This document shows, one piece after another, positions 28,661 to 37,128 of a stretch of DNA of 64,000 nucleotides (the first letter of the stretch is position 1; each line of letters begins with the position of its first letter). Where the stretch lies: positions 496,001 through 560,000 of the forward strand of contig NZ_JMLQ01000001.1 in assembly GCF_000686025.1 (NCBI RefSeq). The letters run 5' to 3'. A program made the position numbers and the translations under genes. Source of the DNA: Rhodococcus sp. UNC23MFCrub1.1 (GTDB taxonomy: Bacteria > Actinomycetota > Actinomycetes > Mycobacteriales > Mycobacteriaceae). A model generated the notes under the pieces. The model was not told where the DNA came from. It saw only the letters and a program-made list of their open reading frames with translations, and did no database searches.

Positions 28661-29782
28661 ATGAGCATCGCCTCGGCCGAGATGACCGCACCGTCGTCGC
28701 TGACACGCACGTCCGCCAGTCGCCGGGTGCGACGCGCCCTCGGCGTCGGCACCGCCGTGGACCGCCAGGAGTTCGAGGGCGGCAGCATGCAGTCCAAGCT
28801 CCTCGCCGCGTACCTGCGCCGCACGGTCCGCCCCTTCCTGGGCGTGTGGGCCCGGACCCACAGCCTGCCGTGGCCCATGTCGATGGTCGACCAGGCCGGC
28901 CGACTCCTCCCACCCGTGGGTGACACCACCGTCGCGCCCGTGCGGCTCGACGAGTGCCGGGCCGAGTGGGTCCGCACGGACAGCCCGCGTCGTGTCGGTG
29001 CCGACGGCAGGTCCGAGCGACCGACCCGCCGCGCGGACCGCGATCGCGTGATCCTGTATCTCCACGGCGGCGCGTTCGTGGTGTGCGGCCTCAACAGCCA
29101 CCGCCGGCTCGTCTCGCGCATCGCTCAATCCACCGGTGCCGACGTGCTGTCGGTCGACTACCGGATGATGCCGCGCAACCCCATCTCGCACGCGGTGGAG
29201 GACGGGGTCGACGGCTTCCGCTACCTGCTCGACGCGGGGTACCTGCCCGAACAGATCTTCATCGCCGGTGACTCCGCCGGCGGTTACCTGGCCTTCATGG
29301 TGGCGCTCGCCCTGCAGAGCCAGGGTCTGCCGCCCGCGGGCGGCATCATCGCCCTGTCGCCGCTCACCGATCTCGATCCGACGCGGAAGATGTTGCATCC
29401 CAACGCGTCCCTGTGCTCGGTCTTCCCCAAGGGCGCCGTGCCGGCGCTCACCGAGCTGGCGGACGAGGTCGAGGCCCGCATCGTCGTGGACGGCAAGCGT
29501 GGTCCCCGCGTCTGTCCCGTCGACGCGGACCTGTCCGCCCTCCCGCCGGTCCTGATCCAGGTCGGATCCACCGAGATGGTCTACGCCGACTCGGAACTGA
29601 TGGCGGAGCGCCTGGCGGACGCCGGAATCGAGTGCCGTCTCCAGGTGTGGCAGGACCAGGTGCACGTGTTCCACGCCGCGGACTTCGTTCCCGAGTCGGC
29701 GCGGGCGATCTCGGAGATCGCCGTCTTCGTCGACGAGCAGGTCCGCCGCGGCACAGTTCCCCTGGCCGGCACCGGGACATGA
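28661..29782 (+). CDS. Alpha/beta hydrolase, hormone-sensitive-lipase family esterase
   Basis: This 373-residue esterase or lipase belongs to the HSL (Lip) group. The oxyanion motif HGGAF is at 135-139 and the nucleophile elbow GDSAGG is at 203-208 with Ser205. The Asp/His partners fall in the C-terminal part (VYADSELMAERL and VHVFHAAD). The N-terminal 110 residues form a cap. No signal peptide is evident, so it is probably cytosolic, acting on acyl esters. It is divergent from the WS/DGAT gene, so a lipid storage and mobilisation pair is a reasonable inference. The ATG follows GGAGGG-type sequence. Confidence 0.9.
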   Translation: MSIASAEMTAPSSLTRTSASRRVRRALGVGTAVDRQEFEGGSMQSKLLAAYLRRTVRPFLGVWARTHSLPWPMSMVDQAGRLLPPVGDTTVAPVRLDECRAEWVRTDSPRRVGADGRSERPTRRADRDRVILYLHGGAFVVCGLNSHRRLVSRIAQSTGADVLSVDYRMMPRNPISHAVEDGVDGFRYLLDAGYLPEQIFIAGDSAGGYLAFMVALALQSQGLPPAGGIIALSPLTDLDPTRKMLHPNASLCSVFPKGAVPALTELADEVEARIVVDGKRGPRVCPVDADLSALPPVLIQVGSTEMVYADSELMAERLADAGIECRLQVWQDQVHVFHAADFVPESARAISEIAVFVDEQVRRGTVPLAGTGT

Positions 29783-29826
29783 TCACGACACCGACCCAAA
29801 CCGCCCTGTAGGTGTGGACGGTCGGT

Positions 29827-29832
29827 TACATT
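29827..29832 (+). promoter_or_regulatory. -10 box TACATT, leaderless start
   Basis: TACATT ends exactly six bases before the ATG at 29839, with no ribosome site between. This spacing is typical for leaderless actinobacterial transcripts. Confidence 0.5.
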
Positions 29833-29838
29833 CACGCC

Positions 29839-30267
29839 ATGGCTGTCAGCGGAAACAGAGAAGTCGAGATCGAGGCACCACCGGCCGACGTGCTCGCGGT
29901 CATCGCGGACCTCGAGGGTCTGCCGGCCTGGTCGTCGATCCACAAGAAGGTCTCGGTGCGCGAGCGTGACGATCAGGGTCGTCCCGTCCTCGCCGAGATG
30001 ACCGTCGCCGTCATGGGATTCACCGACGAGCAGGTGCTGCGCTTCACATGGTCCGACATGTCGGTGGCATGGGACGTCGTCGAGAGCACCCAGCAGAAGT
30101 CGCAGCACGCGGAGTACCGCCTCAGCGAGACCGACAAGGGCACCCACCTCGAGTTCGAGATCACGCTCGACCCGAAGATCCCTGTGCCGGGATTCATCGT
30201 CAAGCGCGGGACCAAGTCCGTCCTCGAGACGGCGACCGACGGACTGCGCCAGCAGGTCGTCGGCTGA
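29839..30267 (+). CDS. SRPBCC (START/polyketide-cyclase-like) family protein
   Basis: This 142-residue small ligand-binding fold protein fits the SRPBCC superfamily. An N-terminal strand (SGNREVEIEAPPADVLAVIADLEGLPAWSSIHK) is followed by a curved sheet and a long C-terminal helix (FIVKRGTKSVLETATDGLRQQV). Mycobacteria have similar stand-alone proteins, often near lipid genes. No catalytic residues can be named. It is convergent with rsmI with a 16-bp gap. The ATG at 29839 is chosen because of the leaderless -10 spacing. Confidence 0.85.
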   Translation: MAVSGNREVEIEAPPADVLAVIADLEGLPAWSSIHKKVSVRERDDQGRPVLAEMTVAVMGFTDEQVLRFTWSDMSVAWDVVESTQQKSQHAEYRLSETDKGTHLEFEITLDPKIPVPGFIVKRGTKSVLETATDGLRQQVVG

Positions 30268-30283
30268 CGACGCGGCGTCGGCG

Positions 30284-31111
30284 TCAGCCGCGCGCGGCCA
30301 GCACCGCTTCGTACAGCGCACGCTTGGACACGTCCGCCGCCGTCGTGGTGGCCACCCGTGCGCATGCGTCCTTGAGGCCGAGCCCGGCGGACACGAGATC
30401 CTCCACCTCCGCGACGAGGTCGGCGGGATCCGCGCTGACCGGCTCGGCTCCGGCCAGGACCACCGTGATCTCGCCGCGCACGCCGTCGGCGGCCCACGCG
30501 GCCAACTCCCCCAGCGTCCCTCGCTTCACTTCCTCGTAGGTCTTGGTCAACTCCCGGCACACCGCGGCGCGCCGATCGGGGCCGAGTACCTCGGACGCGT
30601 CGGCGAGGCAGTCCGCGATGCGGTGCGGGGCCTCGAAGAACACGACGGCGCGGCTCTCCGTCGTCAGCGTGCGCATCCACGCCTGCCGGGGACCACGCTT
30701 GCGAGGGGCGAATCCGTCGAAGCAGAAGCGCTCCACCGGCAACCCCGACAGGGCCAGTGCGGTGGTCACGGCGGACGGCCCGGGCAGGCAGGTCACGCCG
30801 ATCCCCGCCTCGGCGCACGCGGCGACAAGTCGGTAACCCGGGTCGCTCACGGAGGGCATACCGGCGTCGGTGACCAGCAGGACCCGCCGTCCCTCGCGCA
30901 TCTCGGCGAGCAGCAGGGGAACCCGATCGACCTCGACCTGGTCGTAGAAACTGACGACCCGACCGGTGATCTGCACACCGAGTGCCGTGGCCAGGGACTT
31001 CGTGCGGCGCGTGTCCTCCGCCGCGACGACATCGGCCGTGGCCAGTGCGTCGCGCAGTCGGGGCGACGCGTCTGCGGGGTCCCCCATCGGTGTCGCACCG
31101 AGTACCAGCAC
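30284..31111 (-). CDS. rsmI: 16S rRNA (cytidine(1402)-2'-O)-methyltransferase
   Basis: RsmI 2'-O-methylates C1402 in the ribosomal decoding centre with SAM. The 275-residue tetrapyrrole-methylase-fold protein has LVLGATPMGDPADASPR, VVAAEDTRRT, LVTDAGMPSVSDPGYRLV and LPGPSAVTTALALSGLP, all RsmI signatures. The GTG start follows GAGG. It is divergent from the protein mannosyltransferase gene by 68 bp, as in M. tuberculosis (Rv1003/Rv1002c). Confidence 0.95.
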   Translation of the reverse strand: MLVLGATPMGDPADASPRLRDALATADVVAAEDTRRTKSLATALGVQITGRVVSFYDQVEVDRVPLLLAEMREGRRVLLVTDAGMPSVSDPGYRLVAACAEAGIGVTCLPGPSAVTTALALSGLPVERFCFDGFAPRKRGPRQAWMRTLTTESRAVVFFEAPHRIADCLADASEVLGPDRRAAVCRELTKTYEEVKRGTLGELAAWAADGVRGEITVVLAGAEPVSADPADLVAEVEDLVSAGLGLKDACARVATTTAADVSKRALYEAVLAARG

Positions 31112-31167
31112 GCGTCGTCCTCATCTCGCTCGTCGGTCACGACCGCGGTCGCCGTCGGCATCTAGCC

Positions 31168-31173
31168 TACGAT
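31168..31173 (+). promoter_or_regulatory. -10 box TACGAT, leaderless start of the mannosyltransferase gene
   Basis: TACGAT ends six bases before GTG 31180, with no ribosome site between; an overlapping TAGCCT lies at 31163-31168. This supports GTG 31180 as a leaderless start. Confidence 0.5.
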
Positions 31174-31179
31174 CGAATC

Positions 31180-32769
31180 GTGACCCTCGTGACCGCGCGT
31201 ATCCCCACCGGTCGCGACGGTTCCGACGAGTACCTCACCGCGCCGCGCCCGGCTCTCCCGCCCGCAGTGTTCGGGCCCACCGACCGCATGCGCGGATGGA
31301 TCGTCACCGCGGTCCTCACGGTGCTCGCGGCCGTCACCCGCTTCACGATGCTCGGCTATCCGACCGACGCCGGCACCCCGGTGTTCGACGAGAAGCACTA
31401 CGCCCCGCAGGGCTACCAGGTTCTCACCGGCGGCGGCGTCGAGGACAACCCGGCCTACGGCCTCGTCGTCCACCCGCCCGTCGGCAAGCAGCTGATCGCC
31501 GTCGGCGAGGCACTGTTCGGCTACACCGGATGGGGTTGGCGGCTGTCGTCGGCCGTCTTCGGTGTGATCCTCGTTCTCCTCGTCGTCCGCATCGTGCGCC
31601 GCATGACGCGCTCGACGCTGCTGGGCGCGATCGCCGGGATCCTCATGATCGTGGACGGCGTCACGTTCGTGACGTCCCGAGTCGGCATGCTCGACATCTT
31701 CATGGTGGTGTTCGTCGTCGCCGCGTTCGGCGCTCTGGTCCGCGACCGGGACGACGTCCGGGAGCGGTTGCACCGGGTCGCCGTCGAGGGCCGCATGGAG
31801 ATGACCACGTGGGGCCCGCGTCTCGGCGTCCGCTGGTGGCGGTTCGGCGGCGGACTACTGCTCGGTCTGGCGTGCGGAACGAAGTGGTCGGGTATCTACT
31901 TCGTCGCGTTCTTCGGACTGCTCAGCGTCGCCTTCGACGTCGCGGCGCGTCGCCAGTACGGGGTCACCCGGCCGTGGGTCGGCACCGCCGTGCGCGACGT
32001 CGGACCCGCGCTGTACGCGCTGGTGGCTATTCCACTCGTCGTCTATCTGGCCACCTACGCCGGCTGGTTCGCGAGTGAGACCGGCGTCGACCGGAACGCC
32101 GTGGGTACCGACATCGGGACGGGCGGACCGTTCTCGTTCGTGCCCGCCGCTCTGCGCTCGCTCTGGTACTACAGCGGCAACGTCCTCGACTTCCACGCCG
32201 GACTGACCAACTCGGCCGGTAACCGCCACCCGTGGGAGTCCAAGCCGTGGACGTGGCCGATGGGTCTGCGGCCGATGCTCTACTACTTCGCCGACGGGCA
32301 GCAGATCACCGGTTGTTCGACGGGCGGCAACTGCGTCAAGGCCGTCATGCTCATCGGCACGCCTGCTCTGTGGTGGGTCGCGTTCCCGATGCTCGGCTGG
32401 GCGCTGTGGAGCACCGTGGCCCGCCGCGACTGGCGCTACGCCGCCGTGCTCGTCGGCTACGGCGCCGGCATCCTGCCGTGGTTCCTGACCCTCGACCGTC
32501 AGATGTACTTCTTCTACGCCGCGGCGCTCGCGCCCTTCCTCGTCATGGGCGTCACCCTGGTCCTCGGCGACATCCTCGGGCGAGGACTCCGCGGTGGACA
32601 GGGTCGCGGTGGGCAGGGTCGCGAGCGCCGCACGCTCGGTCTGCTGCTGGTCTCGCTGTACGTCGCCGTGGTGATCGCCAACTTCGTGTGGCTCTGGCCG
32701 ATCCTCACGGGTCTGCCCATCAGTCAGGAGACGTGGCAGCAGCAGCTCTGGTTGCCGAGCTGGCGCTGA
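31180..32769 (+). CDS. pmt: Protein O-mannosyltransferase (PMT family, GT39)
   Basis: This membrane enzyme transfers mannose from polyprenyl-phosphomannose to secreted proteins as they cross the membrane by Sec. The 529-residue protein has about eleven membrane helices. The catalytic acidic pair sits in the first external loop (PVFDEKHYAPQGY), and HPPVGKQLIA and the WESKPWTWP motif are family features. The GTG at 31180 is chosen from the -10 spacing; the longer frame is a shadow of rsmI. It is orthologous in position to Rv1002c and convergent with the BCCT gene by 4 bp. Confidence 0.93.
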   Translation: MTLVTARIPTGRDGSDEYLTAPRPALPPAVFGPTDRMRGWIVTAVLTVLAAVTRFTMLGYPTDAGTPVFDEKHYAPQGYQVLTGGGVEDNPAYGLVVHPPVGKQLIAVGEALFGYTGWGWRLSSAVFGVILVLLVVRIVRRMTRSTLLGAIAGILMIVDGVTFVTSRVGMLDIFMVVFVVAAFGALVRDRDDVRERLHRVAVEGRMEMTTWGPRLGVRWWRFGGGLLLGLACGTKWSGIYFVAFFGLLSVAFDVAARRQYGVTRPWVGTAVRDVGPALYALVAIPLVVYLATYAGWFASETGVDRNAVGTDIGTGGPFSFVPAALRSLWYYSGNVLDFHAGLTNSAGNRHPWESKPWTWPMGLRPMLYYFADGQQITGCSTGGNCVKAVMLIGTPALWWVAFPMLGWALWSTVARRDWRYAAVLVGYGAGILPWFLTLDRQMYFFYAAALAPFLVMGVTLVLGDILGRGLRGGQGRGGQGRERRTLGLLLVSLYVAVVIANFVWLWPILTGLPISQETWQQQLWLPSWR

Positions 32770-32773
32770 CCGC

Positions 32774-34462
32774 TCAGAGCTCGGTGCGCCCGGCCTTCGT
32801 CAGCCGGAGACGTCGACGACGTTGCGTGAGCACCAGTGGATCGTGCGACAGGTCGCGGTAGAGCGACACCGACAGCCCGATCATGACCAGCACGAACGGC
32901 GCCGCGGCGATGATTGTCATGGTCTGCAAGCCGTTGAGCGCGTCCGCGCCGCCCGTCCACAGGATGATTGCGGCGGTGCCACCGGTGATGGCTCCCCAGA
33001 ACACGACGACCCAGCGGCTGGGCTCGAGGGTTCCGCGCTGACTGAGGGTGCCCATGACCATGGACGCCGCGTCGGCACCGGAGACGAAGAAGACGGCCAC
33101 GAGAATCATCACGACGACCGTCGACAGCCCGAAGAGCGGCAGGTTCTCGAGCATGCCGAACAGCTGAGACTCGCTGCTGCCGCGCGCGGCCAGGTCGATG
33201 CCGTCGCGCTGTTCGCCGATACCGGCTCCGCCGAAGATCGAGAACCACACCAGGCTCACGGCACTCGGGATCACGATGACACCGATGATGAACTCACGAA
33301 CGGTGCGGCCACGGCTGATGCGGGCGAGGAACATGCCGACGAAGGGGGTCCAGGAGACCCACCAGGCCCAGTAGAAGATCGTCCACGACGACAGCCACGA
33401 CGCGGTCTCCGGATCGGACGACGCCGCCGAGCGAGCCGACATGTGGAACAGCTGGCTCGCGTAGTCGCCGATGGTGGTGGGAATCAGGTTGAGGATCAAC
33501 ACCGTCGGGCCCAGCACGAACACGAAGAGTGCGAGGACGAGTGCCAGCACCATGTTGATGTTGGACAGCCACTGGATGCCCTTGGCGACGCCGGAGACCG
33601 CGGACGCGACGAAGGCGAGGGTCAACAGCGCGACGATGGCGACGAGCAGGAGCGTGCCGGCCTCACCGAGCCAGCCGATGACCTCGACACCCGAACCGAT
33701 CTGCAGCGCACCGAGTCCGAGGGAGGCGGCGGTACCGAACAGCGTCGCGAAGATGGCGAGGATGTCGATGACCTTGCCGATCGGGCCCTCGGCGCGGCGG
33801 CCGAGCAGGGGGAGGAAGGCGGAGCTGATGAGCTGACGACGGCCGCGGCGATAGGTGCTGTACGCGACGGCGAGACCCATGACGGCGTAGATGGACCACG
33901 GATGCAGGCTCCAGTGGAACATCGTGGTGGCCATGGCCGTTCCGACACTGCTGTCGGTGCCGGGCGGCGGCGTGACGAAGTGCGTCAGCGGCTCGGAGAC
34001 GCCGTAGAACATCAACCCGATGCCCATGCCGGCGCTGAACATCATGGCGATCCAGCTGACGGTCTTGAACTCCGGCTTCTCCCCGTCCTTGCCGAGCGGG
34101 ATACGTCCGTACTTCGACATCGCCAGGTAGATGCAGAAGAGCACGAAACCGGTGGCGGAGATGATGAACAGCCAGCCCATGTTGGTGACGAGCCAGTCCA
34201 GCATCGAGGACGTCACGTTCTCGAGGCTCGTCGGTCCGGCCAGTCCCCAGACGATGATGCCCGTGACGACGGCTGCCGCGACGCCGAACACCACGGGGTC
34301 GAGGGTGGCGCGCCGCGGCGCCGGTTCCTGCGACCCGGGGTCCTGCGCATCGGGGTGCGCGGAGGTGGGCAGCACGGCAGATGCCGCGGACGAGGGAACG
34401 TCCGCGGCATCATCGCGTGGGGTGTCAGCCGGTCCTGTGTCCGTGTCCATACGCGATGTCAT
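32774..34462 (-). CDS. BCCT family osmolyte transporter (betaine/carnitine/choline type)
   Basis: This 562-residue secondary transporter has twelve predicted helices after a disordered N-terminus of about 50 residues. The BCCT signature WWVSWTPFVGMFLARISRGRTVREF-like segment in helix 8, and the Gly-rich SAGMGIGLMFYGVSEP in helix 3 point to sodium-coupled uptake as in BetP. The C-terminus is basic (RRRRLRLTKAGR), like the osmosensing tail of BetP. Ligands could be glycine betaine, ectoine or similar solutes. An in-frame ATG four codons in is an alternative start. Confidence 0.93.
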   Translation of the reverse strand: MTSRMDTDTGPADTPRDDAADVPSSAASAVLPTSAHPDAQDPGSQEPAPRRATLDPVVFGVAAAVVTGIIVWGLAGPTSLENVTSSMLDWLVTNMGWLFIISATGFVLFCIYLAMSKYGRIPLGKDGEKPEFKTVSWIAMMFSAGMGIGLMFYGVSEPLTHFVTPPPGTDSSVGTAMATTMFHWSLHPWSIYAVMGLAVAYSTYRRGRRQLISSAFLPLLGRRAEGPIGKVIDILAIFATLFGTAASLGLGALQIGSGVEVIGWLGEAGTLLLVAIVALLTLAFVASAVSGVAKGIQWLSNINMVLALVLALFVFVLGPTVLILNLIPTTIGDYASQLFHMSARSAASSDPETASWLSSWTIFYWAWWVSWTPFVGMFLARISRGRTVREFIIGVIVIPSAVSLVWFSIFGGAGIGEQRDGIDLAARGSSESQLFGMLENLPLFGLSTVVVMILVAVFFVSGADAASMVMGTLSQRGTLEPSRWVVVFWGAITGGTAAIILWTGGADALNGLQTMTIIAAAPFVLVMIGLSVSLYRDLSHDPLVLTQRRRRLRLTKAGRTEL

Positions 34463-34521
34463 GAGACGTCACGTTGCTCGCCTCGACGCCCCGGTGCAAG
34501 TTCACAGACTGTTTTCGCAGG

Positions 34522-34956
34522 TCAGGACGATACGCGTGCACGTGACTTCGGACGGCGGAATGCGCGGTCGACACTGTACGTGCCCGAGCCGACTGCCGCG
34601 AGGAGAAGCGCTCCGGCGCCGAGTGCGACGACCAGTTCCCAGCCGCCCTCGCCGACGAACACGCCCTTGTCGAGGTGCACGAAGACGAGCGCGCCGACCA
34701 TGTCGACGACCAGCAGCAGAGCCGCGACGGACGTCAGCACGCCCAGGATCAGAGCGGCTCCACCGATGAGCTCGACGAAGGTGGCGAAGTACGCCGACAC
34801 CTGCGGGGCCGGAATGCCCATGCCCTCGAAGCCGGCGGTGGTGGCATCGAGCCCGTTGGTACGCAGTTTCTGCCACCCGTGGGCGACGAACACGACGCCC
34901 AGGGCGATGCGCGCGACGAGTGCGGCGATGTCTCGAACGACGACAGGTGTCTTCAC
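34522..34956 (-). CDS. DoxX family membrane protein
   Basis: This 144-residue inner-membrane protein with four helices fits DoxX (RIALGVVFVAHGWQKL, FVELIGGAALILGVL). In mycobacteria a DoxX protein forms a membrane oxidoreductase complex with SodA and SseA in thiol stress. GTG 34956 is chosen because AGAGGA lies 5 nt upstream; the longer frame lacks a site. It is downstream of a GntR regulator gene, and a perfect dyad lies 51 bp before its start. Confidence 0.88.
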   Translation of the reverse strand: MKTPVVVRDIAALVARIALGVVFVAHGWQKLRTNGLDATTAGFEGMGIPAPQVSAYFATFVELIGGAALILGVLTSVAALLLVVDMVGALVFVHLDKGVFVGEGGWELVVALGAGALLLAAVGSGTYSVDRAFRRPKSRARVSS

Positions 34957-35006
34957 AGTGATCCTCTGATGGGTCGGGGTGGATTCGGGATCACGATGAC
35001 ACACTT

Positions 35007-35024
35007 AGGTTGAAGCGTCAACCT
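35007..35024. promoter_or_regulatory. 18-bp dyad in the doxX promoter
   Basis: AGGTTGA-AGCG-TCAACCT is a perfect inverted repeat. Read toward doxX it contains TTGAC, as in MerR/SoxR-type operators that sit between promoter boxes. No MerR gene is nearby, so the regulator is unknown. Confidence 0.45.
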
Positions 35025-35032
35025 TGGTGGTG

Positions 35033-35392
35033 TCAGGAGTCCGTGAGCGCCGTCCGGACGTAGCGCAGAGCCACCTCGTCGTCGATGCCGGCGCGACGCG
35101 CCGCGCGGACGTACTCCGTGGCCGCGAGTTGCACTGCCCCGGCCGAAGGATCGCCGCCGGCCGCCACGAAGGTGCCCGACCGCCCCCGGGTCTCGATCAC
35201 GCCGTCCTTCTCGAGTTCGCGGTACGCCTTCGCCACCGTGTTGGGAGCGAGGTCCAGCGTCGCCGCGAGAGCTCGCACCGTCGGCAGTTTCGATCCCGCG
35301 ATGAGCTGCCCCGACCGCACCGCGGCCACGATCTGCGACCGCACCTGGTCGAACGGCGCCGTCCCCGACGCACCGTCGATCGTGAACCTCAT
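35033..35392 (-). CDS. GntR family regulator, YtrA type
   Basis: This 119-residue regulator has an N-terminal winged helix (PFDQVRSQIVAAVRSGQL, LPTVRALAATLDLAPNTVAKAYRELEKDGVIETRGRSG-like) and only a short C-terminal helical tail, which is typical of the small YtrA subfamily. These usually control adjacent transporter or stress genes. ATG 35392 follows GGGAGTGGG. It is divergent from arsC by 27 bp and upstream of doxX on the same strand, so both are possible targets. Confidence 0.9.
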   Translation of the reverse strand: MRFTIDGASGTAPFDQVRSQIVAAVRSGQLIAGSKLPTVRALAATLDLAPNTVAKAYRELEKDGVIETRGRSGTFVAAGGDPSAGAVQLAATEYVRAARRAGIDDEVALRYVRTALTDS

Positions 35393-35419
35393 CGGTCCCA
35401 CTCCCGCCATACTTGCTCC

Positions 35420-35761
35420 ATGTCCGTCACGATCTATCACAACCCCCGGTGCTCGACGTCCCGCAACGTACTCGCGGCCATCCGCGACGCGGGGGTGGAG
35501 CCGACCATCGTGCCCTACCTGACCACCCCGCCGGACGAGGCGACGTTGCGAGCCCTCATCTCCGATGCCGGCCTCACCCCGCGCACCGCTGTACGCAAGC
35601 GCGAGACACTGTACAAGGAACTCGATCTCGCGAATGCCGACGACGAGACGGTCCTGCGCGCCATGCTGACGCATCCGGTACTCATCGAGCGGCCCTTCGT
35701 GGTCGGCGAGAAGGGCACCGTCCTGGCGCGCCCGGCGGCCACGGTGAGCACGGTCCTCTGA
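35420..35761 (+). CDS. arsC: ArsC family reductase (glutaredoxin-type arsenate reductase or YfgD-like)
   Basis: This 113-residue thioredoxin-fold protein carries the ArsC active site HNPRCSTSR with Cys11. A conserved Arg-rich segment (TPRTAVRKRETLYKEL) and HPVLIERPFVV complete the family pattern. True ArsC reduces arsenate with glutaredoxin. No arsB or acr3 pump is nearby, so a YfgD/YffB-like redox role is possible. The ATG at 35420 starts directly at the domain. The stop codon abuts a 90-bp tandem repeat. Confidence 0.88.
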   Translation: MSVTIYHNPRCSTSRNVLAAIRDAGVEPTIVPYLTTPPDEATLRALISDAGLTPRTAVRKRETLYKELDLANADDETVLRAMLTHPVLIERPFVVGEKGTVLARPAATVSTVL

Positions 35762-35850
35762 CCGGCCGGACATCAGCGGGAAGGCCGGAGGCCGGCCGGA
35801 CATCAGCGGGAAGGCCGGAGGCCGGCCGGACATCAGCGGGAAGGCCGGAG
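35761..35850. repeat. Three tandem copies of a 30-bp unit
   Basis: The units 35761-35790, 35791-35820 and 35821-35850 are identical except for the first base of unit one. Each contains CCGGCC and GGCCGG arms 15 bases apart, so each can fold as a hairpin. The array fills almost the whole convergent space between arsC (its TGA ends at 35761) and arcA (its stop begins at 35852). Confidence 0.95.
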
Positions 35851-35851
35851 G

Positions 35852-37066
35852 TCAGACGGGATCGCGGGCGACGGGGCAGGACATGCAGCGGGGTCCGCCG
35901 CGGCCCGACCCCAGTTCCGATCCCGAGATGCGCAGCACCTCGATGCCCGACGCCTCGAGGCGCGCGTTCGTCTCGACGTTGCGTTCGTACGCGACGACGA
36001 CGCCGGGAGCCAGTGCGAGCGTGTTGTTCCCGTCGTCCCACTGCTCACGTTCGGCGGTGACGTTGTCGAGTCCGGTGTCGATGACCCGCAGTTTGCCGAT
36101 ACCCATGGCGTCGGCCGCGGCGTCGAGGAACGGGCCCGCGCCGGTGATGGTCACACCGGTGTCCTCGCGGCGAATCGTGAACGCGGACAGCGTGTCCTGG
36201 ATGATCGGGTACATCACCACCGCGTCGGTGTCGACCATCGTGCACACGGTGTCCAGGTGCATCGACGCCCGTTCCTGCGCGATGGGCACCACGAGCACGG
36301 TGTGCGCGAGGTCGTCGTCGAAGAGGCTGCGCGCGAGCGCTTCGGCACCGGCGGGCGTGGTGCGTTCACCGACTCCCACGGCGACGACGCCGGGCGCCAT
36401 CAGCAGCACGTCGCCGCCCTCCACCGGCGCGGTGTGCGACTCGTAGGCCCGGCGCACACCGAGGAATCGTGGATGGAAGGCGTAGATCAGATCCGTCAGC
36501 GACGTCTCCCGAGCGCGGGCCCGCAGCGCCAGCGACGTGATCGCGACGCGTTGCTGGATCCAGAACGACGAGTCGCGGGTGAACAGCAGGTTCGGGAGCG
36601 GCTCGATGACGAAGTCGCCGCCGTGGTGCATGCGCCGGACCAGCGAGACACCCGAGTCGTCCGCTACCGGCAGTTCGTCGAAGGTCATGCCCGCCATCAG
36701 CACGGTCGCCAGTTCGGGTGCGGGCAGGCCGCGGAGGTAGGTCGCCAGGTCCCGGGCGAGCACGTGTCCGAGCCGCCGGGGTTCCACCGCGGCGGCGACA
36801 CCCTGCACGCGTGCGGCACCGCTGAGGGCCAGGGTCTCGGTCAGCAGATCACCGAGCAGGAGGACCTCGACACCGCGTCCTCGCAGCAGGTCGGCGAAGG
36901 CGTCGTGCTCGTCGCGAGCGCGGTCCACCCACGGCAGCCCGTCGAACAGCAGCTGATCGTTGTTGCGGGGGGTGAGTCGGCGCAGCTCGTCGCCAGGGCG
37001 GTGCAGCATGACCGTCCGGAGCGTTCCCACCTCGGAATCCGCTCCCAGCGGAGCCGTCGCGTCCAT
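35852..37066 (-). CDS. arcA: Arginine deiminase
   Basis: The enzyme hydrolyses arginine to citrulline and ammonia. The 404-residue protein has [18 protein letters not shown], the FTRDSSFWI and [11 protein letters not shown] catalytic segments, [20 protein letters not shown], and the nucleophile Cys394 in [14 protein letters not shown]. The other pathway genes (arcB, arcC) are not nearby, as in M. tuberculosis Rv1001, so it may serve in nitrogen supply or acid resistance. ATG 37066 lies six bases after TACCGT (leaderless arrangement). Confidence 0.95.
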   Translation of the reverse strand: MDATAPLGADSEVGTLRTVMLHRPGDELRRLTPRNNDQLLFDGLPWVDRARDEHDAFADLLRGRGVEVLLLGDLLTETLALSGAARVQGVAAAVEPRRLGHVLARDLATYLRGLPAPELATVLMAGMTFDELPVADDSGVSLVRRMHHGGDFVIEPLPNLLFTRDSSFWIQQRVAITSLALRARARETSLTDLIYAFHPRFLGVRRAYESHTAPVEGGDVLLMAPGVVAVGVGERTTPAGAEALARSLFDDDLAHTVLVVPIAQERASMHLDTVCTMVDTDAVVMYPIIQDTLSAFTIRREDTGVTITGAGPFLDAAADAMGIGKLRVIDTGLDNVTAEREQWDDGNNTLALAPGVVVAYERNVETNARLEASGIEVLRISGSELGSGRGGPRCMSCPVARDPV

Positions 37067-37072
37067 GCCAGA

Positions 37073-37078
37073 ACGGTA
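37073..37078 (-). promoter_or_regulatory. -10 box TACCGT of arcA
   Basis: On the minus strand TACCGT ends six bases before the arcA ATG, which fits a leaderless transcript. Confidence 0.5.
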
Positions 37079-37128
37079 GTGCGTGAGCGCCGACTCGGCA
37101 CGCGCTCCGCCGCGACACGCGCGTGAGG

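Noticed and set aside
32822..34969. Very long open frame of about 715 codons opposite the BCCT gene
   Set aside because: It runs antisense through a clear transporter gene, is His/Arg/Asp-rich and has no domain; this is the expected shadow of GC-rich coding sequence.
35761..35850. CRISPR array
   Set aside because: The units are directly adjacent without spacers of different sequence, and no cas genes are present; it is a simple tandem repeat.
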